Below, in pieces: positions 19,156-25,796 of a DNA stretch of 32,865 nucleotides. A program made the position numbers and the translations under genes. The number at the start of each line of letters is the position of its first letter. The stretch's first letter is position 1. Source of the stretch: Methylophilaceae bacterium (GTDB taxonomy: Bacteria; Pseudomonadota; Gammaproteobacteria; Burkholderiales; Methylophilaceae); assembly GCA_026419515.1 (NCBI GenBank), contig JANZZG010000012.1, forward strand, positions 1 to 32,865, written 5' to 3'. The notes below the pieces were generated by a model. It was not told where the DNA came from and did not search any database. It worked only from the letters and a program-made list of their open reading frames with translations.

Positions 19156-19685
19156 GAGGGCAACGCCATTTCGATACTCAGTGTGCTGTCATGTAGGGTT
19201 TCCACCACGGGCAGGCGCAAGGACATGCCGTGTGCCTGCAGGTAATCCAACAACGCTTTGTAAGTTTTGCCATAGGCCACGACTGGATGGGCACGCACTT
19301 TGACCACGACGGCTTGGCGAGGGGGCAGCTGCCCTTCCAACAAAGGAGGGGCTGTGCGCACCTCTTTCCCGATCACCACGCCTGCTCGGGCGACACGCTG
19401 CGCAACGGGTGTGGTACGGGGGTCACGCTCGATCAAAGTAATGTCCTCGCCTGGCAGGATGCCCTGCCGAAGGAGCAGTGTCCGTACTTCCTTCTGTTTG
19501 TCTGCAACCTTACCATAATCACCTACGGATGGCAGATAGGCGTAACGTATGCTTTCGCGCGGCAGGACTTCCACCGTCGCCGAATCGAACACGCCCCATC
19601 CCCAGAACACCCATAACACGGGTAGCAGGAAAAACGACAAGAAATATAACCATTGCGGGCTCCTCATGGAGCGAGAAGATAACAT
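19152..19685 (-). CDS. Membrane-anchored protein with a GyrI-like (effector-binding type) domain
   Basis: This 177-residue protein has one N-terminal hydrophobic segment (WLYFLSFFLLPVLWVFWGW, about residues 12-30). The rest looks like the GyrI/AraC effector-binding fold: a strand VEVLPRESIRYAYLPSVGDYGKV, a central RVARAGVVIGKE, then VVVKVRAHPVVAYGKTYKAL and an ending ETLHDSTLSIEMALP with the glutamate often used for ligand binding. I recognise the fold only by pattern. It could be a small-molecule sensor facing the periplasm. The start is uncertain: ATG 19685 or ATG 19667, neither with a clear ribosome binding site. It heads the minus-strand ispH-ubiX unit, divergent from purU. Confidence 0.55.
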   Translation of the reverse strand: MLSSRSMRSPQWLYFLSFFLLPVLWVFWGWGVFDSATVEVLPRESIRYAYLPSVGDYGKVADKQKEVRTLLLRQGILPGEDITLIERDPRTTPVAQRVARAGVVIGKEVRTAPPLLEGQLPPRQAVVVKVRAHPVVAYGKTYKALLDYLQAHGMSLRLPVVETLHDSTLSIEMALPS

Positions 19686-19714
19686 AATCTGCCGCTACAT
19701 GGCATGAAGCGGAT

Positions 19715-19720
19715 TATAAT
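19715..19720 (+). promoter_or_regulatory. Candidate -10 box for purU
   Basis: A perfect TATAAT lies 40 bases before the purU ATG, in the gap between divergent genes. No convincing -35 box is found 16-18 bases upstream. A start near 19727 would exclude the upstream in-frame ATG at 19704 and so supports ATG 19761 as the translation start. Confidence 0.4.
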
Positions 19721-19760
19721 AGCCCGCTTTTCGGGAAGCATCGGACTCGGCCGCAATTCA

Positions 19761-20615
19761 ATGAAACACACCGCCACCCTGCTGATCAATTGCCCCGACC
19801 GCAAGGGCCTGGTTGCAACCATTGCGGACTTCCTCTATCGCCATGACGCCAACATCCTGCATGCCGACCAGCATCAGGATGCCGAGCAGAACCTGTTCCT
19901 GATGCGCGTGGAATGGGACCTGACCGGGTTTTCCCTGCCCATTGCGCGATTCGGCCAGGAGTTTGCGCCCATCGCGGAAAAATTCCACATGCACTGGCAG
20001 CTCAAATTGTCCAGCCAGCGGCCGCGCATGGCCATCTTCGTATCCAAGTACGACCACTGCCTGGCCGACTTGCTCTACCGCCATCAAAGTGGTGAGCTGG
20101 CCTGTGATATCCCACTCATCATCAGCAATCATCCAGACACGCAGCGCTTGGCCGATTTCTACGGCATCCCGTTCTATGTCATCCCGGTCACCCGCGAGAC
20201 GAAACGTGAGGCCGAAGCCCAGCAGCTTGCCCTGCTCGATCGACACGGCATCGACCTCATCGTGCTGGCACGTTACATGCAGGTGCTGTCCTCGGAATTC
20301 GTGGCACGCTATCCGCAGCGCATCATCAACATCCACCACTCTTTCCTGCCCGCCTTCGTCGGCGCCAAGCCCTACCACCGAGCTTTCGAGCGTGGCGTCA
20401 AGCTGATCGGCGCCACCAGCCACTACGTCACCGAAGTGCTGGACGAAGGCCCCATCATCGAGCAGGATATCATCCGCATCTCGCACCGTGATCAGCTGGA
20501 AGACTTGATCCAGAAAGGGCGTGACCTGGAGAAAGTGGTGTTGTCGCGTGCGGTGCGCTGGCATATCGACAATCGCATTCTACTGTATGCCAACAAGACT
20601 GTGATTTTTGACTGA
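19761..20615 (+). CDS. purU: Formyltetrahydrofolate deformylase PurU
   Basis: PurU hydrolyses 10-formyltetrahydrofolate to formate and tetrahydrofolate, balancing the one-carbon pool and feeding formate to PurT. The 284-residue product has an N-terminal ACT domain (TATLLINCPDRKGLVATIADFLYRH, residues 3-85). The formyltransferase-like domain follows, with the catalytic NIHHSFLPAFVGAKPYHRA and GATSHYVTEVLDEGPIIEQD. ATG 19761 gives the standard MKHTATLLI beginning; an upstream in-frame ATG at 19704 lies before the likely -10 box. It is monocistronic and followed by a strong hairpin. Confidence 0.96.
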   Translation: MKHTATLLINCPDRKGLVATIADFLYRHDANILHADQHQDAEQNLFLMRVEWDLTGFSLPIARFGQEFAPIAEKFHMHWQLKLSSQRPRMAIFVSKYDHCLADLLYRHQSGELACDIPLIISNHPDTQRLADFYGIPFYVIPVTRETKREAEAQQLALLDRHGIDLIVLARYMQVLSSEFVARYPQRIINIHHSFLPAFVGAKPYHRAFERGVKLIGATSHYVTEVLDEGPIIEQDIIRISHRDQLEDLIQKGRDLEKVVLSRAVRWHIDNRILLYANKTVIFD

Positions 20616-20627
20616 CCAAGCCGCCCC

Positions 20628-20667
20628 ATGAACGAAAACAGCCGCATCCGCGGCCGTTTTCGTTCAT
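20628..20667. terminator. Bidirectional terminator hairpin after purU
   Basis: An 18-base stem (20628-20645 with 20650-20667, one mismatch) encloses the loop ATCC. The arms contain GAAAAC and GTTTTC, so a T-containing tract lies within the stem for both directions. It sits 12 bases after the purU stop and 11 bases beyond the end of the minus-strand small gene, so it can end both. Confidence 0.75.
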
Positions 20668-20678
20668 TGCAGAGACGG

Positions 20679-20840
20679 TCAGTTGCCAGAGGCTTCGTCA
20701 CCTGCGGCAGGATCGATCAACGGAGGCAGGGGTGCATCATCGTCGGTGGCGGAAATTTCCGGTAGGTCTTCGGCCCAGGTCAGCGGGGAGACCATCAGGG
20801 CAGACAAAGCGAATAATAGGGCGAAAATCGACTTTTTCAT
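20679..20840 (-). CDS. Small acidic secreted peptide, unknown function
   Basis: This 53-residue product has a clear Sec signal peptide (MKKSIFALLFALSALMVSPL, cleavage likely after TWA) and a mature part of about 30 residues rich in aspartate, glutamate and proline (EDLPEISATDDDAPLPPL) with no cysteine. The start is decided by an excellent Shine-Dalgarno sequence (GGAGGAAAG) before ATG 20840; the longer open frame is not needed. It has its own promoter at 20899-20927 and shares the hairpin at 20628-20667 as terminator. I do not recognise a family. It lies 3' of lysA on the same strand. Confidence 0.72.
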   Translation of the reverse strand: MKKSIFALLFALSALMVSPLTWAEDLPEISATDDDAPLPPLIDPAAGDEASGN

Positions 20841-20898
20841 TTGCTTTCCTCCGTCATGAATAATGGTTGTAATGGGGTACGCGGTAACGCGACAACGC

Positions 20899-20927
20899 AA
20901 TCTACGCCAATTTCACGGGGTTGACAA
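20899..20927 (-). promoter_or_regulatory. Sigma70-type promoter for the small secreted peptide
   Basis: On the minus strand, TTGTCA (20922-20927) and TAGATT (20899-20904) are separated by exactly 17 bases, matching five of six and four of six consensus positions. The predicted start near 20892 leaves a leader of about 50 bases ending in a strong Shine-Dalgarno sequence. The lysA stop lies just upstream. Confidence 0.6.
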
Positions 20928-20956
20928 GCCTGGTTTTCGAAGCCCCGGCCGGGCCA

Positions 20957-22207
20957 TTATGGTTGGTCGGGAATGATTTCAGCCGCATAAAGCTCCTCGA
21001 TGGTTTCGCGCCGACGTATCAGCGTGGCTCGGTTGGCATCCACCATCACTTCGGCGGCGCGCGGCCGACTGGTGTAATTGGAGCTCATGCTCATGCCATA
21101 GGCGCCCGCCGACATCACCGCCAGCAAATCCCCTTCCTCCAGGCACAGCGTCCGGTCATGGCCCAGAAAATCGCCGCTTTCACACACCGGCCCCACGAGT
21201 TCGAACGTTTCGGGGCTGCCGATGCGCGGCTCCACCGGCAGGATGTCGTGCCAGGCATCGTAGAGGGCGGGCCGCATCAGGTCGTTCATGGCCGCATCGA
21301 CGATGGCAAAGTTCTTCGCCTCGCCGCGCTTGAGGTACTCCACGCGGGTCAGCAGCACTCCGGCGTTGCCGACCAGCGCCCGGCCGGGCTCCAGCAGTAG
21401 CTTGCATTTCCGCCCTTTCAGGCGCGCTAGGATGGCCTCGGCATAAGCGCGGATTTCCGGTGGCGTTTCATCGCGGTAGCGGATGCCCAAGCCCCCGCCC
21501 AGATCCAGATGGCGAATCGGGATACCGGCGGCTTCCAGCCGATCGACCAGGAGTAGAATGCGCTCGAGCGCGGCGAGGAACGGTGTGATTTCGGTGAGCT
21601 GCGAGCCGATGTGGCAATCCACGCCATGCACTGCGAGATGGGGTAATGAGGATGCCTGCAGGTAGAGTTCGAAAGCCTGGTCGTAAGCGATGCCGAACTT
21701 GTTGTTCTTGAGGCCGGTGGAGATGTAGGGATGGGTCTTGGCATCGACATCGGGGTTGACGCGCAAGGAGACCGGTGCGATCTTGCCCAGCGCGCCGGCG
21801 ACTGCGTTGAGGCGATGGAGTTCACTTGCCGACTCGACGTTGAAGCAGAATATGCCCGCATCAAGCGCAGCCCGCATTTCGTCAACCGTCTTGCCGATGC
21901 CGGAAAACACCACCTTGCCGGCATCCCCGCCGGCCGCCCGCACGCGCGCCAGCTCTCCACCCGACACAATGTCGAAGCCGGCGCCGAGCCGGGCGAAGGT
22001 ATTGAGCACCGCCAGGCTGGAATTGGCCTTCACGGCGTAGCAGATCAGGTGGTCGCTGCCGGCGAACCCCGCCTCGAACTGGCGGTAGGCTTCCGTCAGT
22101 GCGGCGCGGGAATAGACGTAGCAAGGCGTACCATACTGGCGCGCGATTTCGGCGAGCGGCACGCCTTCGGCACACAGCTCACCGCCTCTCAAGGCAAAAA
22201 AGCTCAC
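20957..22207 (-). CDS. lysA: Diaminopimelate decarboxylase LysA
   Basis: LysA is a PLP enzyme that decarboxylates meso-diaminopimelate to lysine. The 416-residue product has K60 in CYAVKANS (PLP Schiff base), SGGELARVRAAG, FNVESASEL and HIGSQLTE. DLGGGLGIRY, LLEPGRALVGNAGVLLT, the catalytic-cysteine region PVCESGDFLG, and GAYGMSMSSNYTSRPR follow. The start is GTG 22207, which overlaps the lptM stop (GTGA); upstream in-frame ATG codons fall in the lptM region and add unrelated sequence. In many proteobacteria dapF follows lysA, but here the next genes are the small peptide gene and purU. Confidence 0.96.
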   Translation of the reverse strand: MSFFALRGGELCAEGVPLAEIARQYGTPCYVYSRAALTEAYRQFEAGFAGSDHLICYAVKANSSLAVLNTFARLGAGFDIVSGGELARVRAAGGDAGKVVFSGIGKTVDEMRAALDAGIFCFNVESASELHRLNAVAGALGKIAPVSLRVNPDVDAKTHPYISTGLKNNKFGIAYDQAFELYLQASSLPHLAVHGVDCHIGSQLTEITPFLAALERILLLVDRLEAAGIPIRHLDLGGGLGIRYRDETPPEIRAYAEAILARLKGRKCKLLLEPGRALVGNAGVLLTRVEYLKRGEAKNFAIVDAAMNDLMRPALYDAWHDILPVEPRIGSPETFELVGPVCESGDFLGHDRTLCLEEGDLLAVMSAGAYGMSMSSNYTSRPRAAEVMVDANRATLIRRRETIEELYAAEIIPDQP

Positions 22208-22326
22208 GGACGGTTGCGATCCTGTTGCGGTTGAGGATATTTCTGCTCGGGCAGATAAAGCGGGCCCTTGGCGCCACAGGCGGTCAACATCAGGCACATC
22301 ATCAGGGCAATGCAAACGAAACGCAT
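22204..22326 (-). CDS. lptM: LPS-assembly lipoprotein LptM (YifL-like)
   Basis: This 40-residue lipoprotein has a short signal ending in the lipobox LTAC (C17), followed at once by GAKGPLYLPEQ, which is the LptM/YifL signature. LptM is known to help the LptD-LptE translocon mature in the outer membrane. ATG 22326 has GGAAGCGAG upstream. Its stop overlaps the lysA GTG by two bases, and the lptM-lysA pair is a conserved neighbourhood. The gene is easily missed because of its size. Confidence 0.9.
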   Translation of the reverse strand: MRFVCIALMMCLMLTACGAKGPLYLPEQKYPQPQQDRNRP

Positions 22327-22515
22327 GAATTTCTCGCTTCCATTTCAATTCTGCCGTGCCTGTCATAGGGACGGCAACTCGCACGACAGTTTCATTCAGG
22401 CGCCAATATTACCAATCTTTCCGTTCAAGCACGAAAAACTGCCGCTCGTCGGTTGCGCATGTACAGTTGCCATACATCCGTCCTAATATTAACTGCGTCA
22501 AGAAAGGGCTGTCTC
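22327..22515. other. Divergent intergenic region between lptM and the pilin operon
   Basis: This 189-base gap must hold promoters for both directions. AT-rich spots (AATATT near 22409 and TAATATT near 22484) could be -10 regions, but no well-spaced -35 partner and no sigma54-type GG/GC pair was found. No small gene or RNA could be supported. Confidence 0.5.
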
Positions 22516-22965
22516 ATGGACCGTAATAACGCTGGATTCACTTTGATCGAAATGCTCGTCGTCCTTGCCGTCATAGGCATACTGGCGACGATCGCCTTGC
22601 CGGCCTATCAGGATTACGTATTGCGCGGCAAGCTGGCCGAGGCTTATTCCCAGCTGTCCGCGCTGCAGCTCAAGATGGAGCAATATTACCAAGACAACCG
22701 CACTTATGGGACGGGGGGGAAGGGCGACGATGCCTGTGGTGTTCGTGACTTACTGGTGTCCAGCGGTAAGGTCAAGTATTTCGATTACCGGATCGAATGC
22801 AACGACCAGACCTTCACCGCCCATGCCGATGGCATCGTCGCCGAGGGCACGGACGGCTTCCGCTTCACCATCGACCAGGATGGCAACAAGGCCACGCCGG
22901 CGGTGAAAAGCGGCTGGACCACTTCTGCCACCTGCTGGGTGAGAAAAAAGGATGGGTCGTGCTGA
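22516..22965 (+). CDS. pilE: Type IV pilin PilE-like protein
   Basis: This 149-residue type IV prepilin has the cleavage motif NNAG|FTLIEMLVVLAVIG, with glutamate at position 5 of the mature chain and ATIALPAYQDYVLRGK continuing the N-terminal helix. The globular part has four cysteines, including a C-terminal pair (TCWVRKKDGSC) like the pilin D-loop. Proteins of this kind are minor pilins (PilE type) of the priming complex rather than the main subunit; that assignment comes from the gene order. ATG 22516 follows AAAGGG. Here it leads the minor-pilin operon, while in Pseudomonas pilE is last. Confidence 0.88.
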   Translation: MDRNNAGFTLIEMLVVLAVIGILATIALPAYQDYVLRGKLAEAYSQLSALQLKMEQYYQDNRTYGTGGKGDDACGVRDLLVSSGKVKYFDYRIECNDQTFTAHADGIVAEGTDGFRFTIDQDGNKATPAVKSGWTTSATCWVRKKDGSC

Positions 22966-23549
22966 TTTTCCACCATTCATTGAGGCAGGTATCAGGAGTC
23001 AGCCTGGTCGAGCTGATGATCGTGATTGCGGTGGCCAGCATTCTGTTTTTCATCGGTTTGCCGTCGGTCCAAGACATGATGGCCAGTACACGCACCAAGA
23101 CGGCTGCGGAATCCATACTCAGCGGGCTGCGCAAGGCGAAATCGGAAGCCATCAAGCGCAACATGCCGGTGCGCTTCCAGCTGGTGTCCTCTCTGTCGAA
23201 TGGCTGTGCCTACAGCACCACCTCCATGTTGTGGATGGTCACCGAGACCGACCAGCTCGCCAGTGGCGACCCTGTCCCCAACTGCGGCAGCGCCCCCCGG
23301 CTGTTCACCAGCGCTGCCGAGGTGCCGCCTACGGTGCAGATCAACGCCAATGCCAGCGTCGTCACGTTCAGCCCGCTCGGGCTGGTCATCGACAACATGG
23401 GGGGCGTTGCCCGGCTGGCCCAGGTGGACATCACTTCCTCCAATCCCGAGGCCACGCCGTGGCGTGTGCTCGTCAGCAGCGGGGGCAGTATCCGCATGTG
23501 CAACCCTGGTTCAGCCATTGCGGCCGACAATCCGATGAAATGCCCTTGA
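22959..23549 (+). CDS. fimT: Minor pilin FimT/FimU (GspH family)
   Basis: This 196-residue prepilin has the cleavage site VSG|VSLVELMIVIAVASIL, with E5 present, and the GspH/FimT pattern AAESILSGLRKAKSEAIKRN that follows the N-terminal helix. FimT/FimU is one of the pseudopilins that prime pilus assembly. The start is taken as GTG 22959, which overlaps the pilE stop by seven bases and gives a 13-residue leader. A TTG further in is an alternative with a very short leader. Late cysteines (NGCAY, PNCGS, MCNPG, KCP) suggest disulfides. Confidence 0.86.
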   Translation: MLIFHHSLRQVSGVSLVELMIVIAVASILFFIGLPSVQDMMASTRTKTAAESILSGLRKAKSEAIKRNMPVRFQLVSSLSNGCAYSTTSMLWMVTETDQLASGDPVPNCGSAPRLFTSAAEVPPTVQINANASVVTFSPLGLVIDNMGGVARLAQVDITSSNPEATPWRVLVSSGGSIRMCNPGSAIAADNPMKCP

Positions 23550-23563
23550 GGGAGGTCTCTGCA

Positions 23564-23995
23564 ATGCCCTGGTCGCGGATTCCAAAGGCACAGGCAGGCT
23601 CTTTCATTCTGGAGGCTCTGGTGAGCCTGGTCATTTTCGCAGTCGGGCTGATCGCCCTCATGGGCATGTCGGCACAGGCGGTCAGCCAGATCGGCCAGTC
23701 CAAATACCGCAACGACGCCAGCTTTCTGGCCAGCGAGCTGATCGGGACATTGTGGGTGAGTCCCGTGGCTCCCAGCGCATTCGATTACGACGACTGGACG
23801 ACGCGGGTCAGCGCTTTGCTGCCTGGAGGCGAGGCTGTGGTCGGCGACCCCCCCGATGATCCGGACGATCTGGATTGCAAGGACACCGGTACCGGCAAGC
23901 CTACGGGCAACACTGTCTGCATCAAGATCACCTGGCGGGACAAGGACATGACGCACCAGTACCTCACCACCACCCGCATCGAGCGTAACCCGTAA
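23564..23995 (+). CDS. pilV: Minor pilin PilV
   Basis: This 143-residue prepilin has the cleavage motif AQAG|SFILEALVSLVIFAVGL, with E5 present. It continues ALMGMSAQAVSQIGQSKYRNDASFLASELI, which is typical of PilV. It belongs to the core minor pilins that connect PilY1 to the pilus. A strong GGGAGGT stands before ATG 23564; an in-frame ATG at 23540 is less favoured. It lies 14 bases after fimT and 11 before pilW. Confidence 0.86.
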   Translation: MPWSRIPKAQAGSFILEALVSLVIFAVGLIALMGMSAQAVSQIGQSKYRNDASFLASELIGTLWVSPVAPSAFDYDDWTTRVSALLPGGEAVVGDPPDDPDDLDCKDTGTGKPTGNTVCIKITWRDKDMTHQYLTTTRIERNP

Positions 23996-24006
23996 CTGAG
24001 GCTATC

Positions 24007-25182
24007 ATGGCGCGCACCTCTCAACGTGGGCTCACTCTGGTCGAAATGATGGTGGGGCTTGCCATCGGCCTGATCGGCCTGCTGGCCGTGGCGCAGATCT
24101 TCGTCACCTTCAGCCAGCAGCGCAACACCGCCACCCAAACCATGGAAGCCCAGAGCAACGGCGTGATGGCACTCTATCTGCTGGAGCGTGACCTCATGCA
24201 AGCGGGCTATGGCTTGATGCCTTTGCAGAGCTGCCGGGACAGCAACAGCGGGGCCGACGGTGATGGCGATGGTGTCGTCGACAACGACCAGGACATCCAC
24301 TGGTATTATTTTCCCGCCAGCTGCAGCAGCACGTGCGGAGTGCAGCCCCAGCCGCTTTCCTCCAAACCGGTCCAGATCGTGGAAAATGGCTCTGGCCCCG
24401 GCGGCGACAGCCTGGTAGTACACTATGCCAACGCCATCACTGGCGCGCCCGGCACCTATTTGCTGAACAATCAAAGCACGGCCAGTGATTCCTACAAAGT
24501 CAGCAGTGTGTCAGGCTTTTCTCAGGGGGATATGGCCGTCGTCATGGTGGGTGACTCTTGCACGCTGTTCCAGGTCACGGAGATCGAACCCGGTAATCGC
24601 ATGCTGCGGCATACCAGCACCTACTCCATCATGGTCGGTGGTGCTTCGGAAAGCCGCACTTCGGCGTACAACCCGAGTGTCGCAGACCCCAATGGAGCGG
24701 CACCTGGCTGGGAAAATGCGTCTTTGGGAAACCTTGTGGTCAATCTCGGCCAGTGGATGGATCGTACTTACAGCATTTCCGAAAACAGCGCCCTGCAAAT
24801 GCGAGGGTATCTGGACAGCGCTCCCGCTCCGCTGGTGGAGGGCATCGTCTATCTCAAGGCGCAGTATGGCCTCAACACCACGGGCGGCGGAACCGACAAA
24901 TCGATCGACCTGTGGAGCACCGACCTTAGCGCCGTCACCAGCGGTGGGCGGGTCGACTATGGCAAGGTGCTGGCAATCCGCATTGGCATCGTGGCGCGGA
25001 GCCCGTTGCGTGAAAAGGAGCCGGTGGATGCCCCGGCCACCCTCACCGTGCTGCCCGGGATCACCGATGCGACAGGCAGCTCCGTTGGGGCTGCCGTCAC
25101 CTATACGGTACCGGACCGTCGTTACCGCTACAAGGTCTATTCCACCATCATCCCATTGAGGAACATGATATGGGGCGGCTGA
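24007..25182 (+). CDS. pilW: Minor pilin PilW with an EF-hand-like loop
   Basis: This large minor pilin of 391 residues has cleavage motif SQRG|LTLVEMMVGLAIGLIGLL and E5 present, then FVTFSQQRNTATQTMEAQ and LYLLERDLMQAGYGL, the standard PilW continuation. At residues 84-96 it contains the acidic loop DGDGDGVVDNDQD, a clean DxDxDGxxD calcium-type pattern, flanked by cysteines at about 76, 105 and 109. The rest is beta-rich, ending PDRRYRYKVYSTIIPLRN. PilW bridges the pilin shaft and the PilX/PilY1 tip. It overlaps pilX by 13 bases. Confidence 0.88.
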   Translation: MARTSQRGLTLVEMMVGLAIGLIGLLAVAQIFVTFSQQRNTATQTMEAQSNGVMALYLLERDLMQAGYGLMPLQSCRDSNSGADGDGDGVVDNDQDIHWYYFPASCSSTCGVQPQPLSSKPVQIVENGSGPGGDSLVVHYANAITGAPGTYLLNNQSTASDSYKVSSVSGFSQGDMAVVMVGDSCTLFQVTEIEPGNRMLRHTSTYSIMVGGASESRTSAYNPSVADPNGAAPGWENASLGNLVVNLGQWMDRTYSISENSALQMRGYLDSAPAPLVEGIVYLKAQYGLNTTGGGTDKSIDLWSTDLSAVTSGGRVDYGKVLAIRIGIVARSPLREKEPVDAPATLTVLPGITDATGSSVGAAVTYTVPDRRYRYKVYSTIIPLRNMIWGG

Positions 25183-25772
25183 CTTGCCATCGTGCGCAGC
25201 GGGGCTTCGTGCTGTTCATGACGCTCATGACGCTGGTTTTGCTCACGCTCTCCGGCCTTGCCATGATGCGCAGCACGGAAGCCGGTGTCTCGGCTTCGGG
25301 CAACATCGCTTTTCGCCAGGCGGCCGTGCGGGTGGCCGATGTGGCCATCGAGCACGCCGTGCAGTGGCTGAAAGCCCATTCTGGTCAATCAATACTGAAT
25401 AACGCGGCCATGGATGACGACGGCCACACGTTTTACTACCCTGCGCTCGGTGACTTCAACCCCGCCAACCACAATTGGGAAGGCGGCAGCCATCTCCTGC
25501 CCGACAGGATTTCCGGCTATGACGTCCATTACGTCATCCACCGAGTGGCCCAAAATGCGGGTGACTGCGCGAGCTCCACTGACAATGCCTACTGCCAGTA
25601 TGTGCCGGGAGCAAGTAAAACGGGGAATTCTGTAATGGATGGCCTATCCCGTGAATTTGGCGGGGGAGAAGGAGAAATCTACGATATCCAAGGGAGTGTC
25701 TATTACCGCATCACCGTCAAGGTGAGCGGACCACGCCACAATATCAGCCATGTCCAGGCTTTCGTGTATTGA
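25170..25772 (+). CDS. pilX: Minor pilin PilX
   Basis: This 200-residue prepilin-like protein has QRG|FVLFMTLMTLVLLTLSGLAMMRST. As is usual for PilX/GspK-type proteins, position 5 is not glutamate (methionine here), which fits a role at the tip of the complex. VADVAIEHAVQWLK follows, and the C-terminal half includes cysteines in GDCASSTDNAYCQY. ATG 25170 overlaps the pilW end. It is 24 bases before pilY1, with which it probably forms the tip. Confidence 0.86.
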   Translation: MGRLTCHRAQRGFVLFMTLMTLVLLTLSGLAMMRSTEAGVSASGNIAFRQAAVRVADVAIEHAVQWLKAHSGQSILNNAAMDDDGHTFYYPALGDFNPANHNWEGGSHLLPDRISGYDVHYVIHRVAQNAGDCASSTDNAYCQYVPGASKTGNSVMDGLSREFGGGEGEIYDIQGSVYYRITVKVSGPRHNISHVQAFVY

Positions 25773-25796
25773 GCAGCACAGCAAGGGGGCAGCATC

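Noticed and set aside
19704-19760. Longer purU starting at ATG 19704
   Set aside because: The candidate -10 box lies inside that extension, and the extra residues do not match the normal ACT-domain start.
20921-20926. Perfect TTGACA on the plus strand as a -35 box
   Set aside because: No -10 box at a suitable distance on that strand; the reverse strand at the same place fits a complete promoter instead.
22208-22384. Longer lysA with an extra 59 residues
   Set aside because: That stretch holds lptM in another frame on the same strand, and LysA has normal length from GTG 22207.
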